Shown piece by piece: positions 63,722 through 64,000 of a stretch of 64,000 nucleotides of DNA (position 1 is its first letter; every line of letters starts with the position of its first letter). Source of the DNA: Ursus arctos (taxonomy: Eukaryota > Chordata > Mammalia > Carnivora > Ursidae); assembly GCF_023065955.2 (NCBI RefSeq), contig NW_026623100.1, positions 10,266,501 through 10,330,500 of the forward strand. Direction: 5' to 3'. Below the pieces are notes generated by a model. The model worked only from the letters and a program-made list of their open reading frames with translations. It had not been told where the DNA came from and did not search any database. A program made the translations under genes and the position numbers.

Positions 63722-64000
63722 CTTGGAAAAGAAATAATAACAAGTGAATACAGTGGGAATTTCAACTAATCTCATGGCAATGCTTCTTTTCATGAAACAT
63801 CATGATGGTGATGCTAAAAATATAAAAAAAAATTGCCTTCCATCTCTGTGTTCACATTTTCTTTGTGGGAGAATTTGCAGGTTCTACAGATTCTCTGAAA
63901 GTCTTTTTAAAAAGGAATTTACCAGATTTTATGCTTTATCACATTTCAGAAAATAATAGAACTTCTCTACTTAGTCCTTTATATCATTTTTGCTATCAAA

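Overview
This is a stretch of mammalian nuclear DNA from a carnivore. It carries about twenty copies of the carnivore tRNA-Lys-derived SINE (CAN-SINE): a tRNA-like head, a CT-rich middle and an AATAAA-rich tail. Several copies (for example 11,196-11,402, 50,611-50,810 and 55,233-55,427) have the 'GGTGGCACAGCGGTTAAGCG ... GCTGGCTGTCTCTATCTCTG' form that I associate with bears and the giant panda. A caniform, probably an ursid, is therefore likely; this is inference. Genes are few, spliced and widely spaced, and most of the window is interspersed repeats.

Gene order, left to right: a decayed g-type lysozyme (about 11.1-13.4 kb, +); MRPL30 (26.5-35.7 kb, -, five coding exons, all found); MITD1 (35.9-43.8 kb, +, seven coding exons, all found); LIPT1 (single coding exon 52,521-53,642, -); a CpG island at about 58.0-58.7 kb, the likely shared start of LIPT1 (-) and TSGA10 (+); and a C2orf15-like coding exon (63,376-63,721, -). 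As I remember it, this is the human 2q11.2 order TSGA10/C2orf15-LIPT1-MITD1-MRPL30-LYG2, seen from the opposite strand. MRPL30 (mitochondrial ribosome) and LIPT1 (lipoyl transfer to mitochondrial dehydrogenases) act in mitochondria; MITD1 acts at the midbody with ESCRT-III. MRPL30 and MITD1 start head to head from one GC-rich promoter.

Repeats: 0.3-7.7 kb is mostly old L1, with SINEs and a broken class I endogenous retrovirus pol remnant (3.06-3.6 kb). 16,937-22,026 is a nearly complete antisense L1 with its own target duplication, an internal ORF2 deletion and a nested SINE. 23.2-25.6 kb holds nested MaLR, L1 and SINE copies. 46.2-50.45 kb is an L2 split by MaLR LTRs, one of which is itself split by a 590-bp solo LTR with a 4-bp duplication. 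51.75-52.02 kb looks like a Tigger/MER2 element and 29,929-30,154 like a hAT-type element.

I found no new biological system, CRISPR array, operon or phage-like element. The observations most worth checking are the inactivated lysozyme exons, the SINE inserted 20 bp upstream of the LIPT1 start codon, the 39-bp poly(A) inside the MRPL30/MITD1 promoter, and the solo LTR. Family names for old repeats come from memory of consensus sequences and were not computed.
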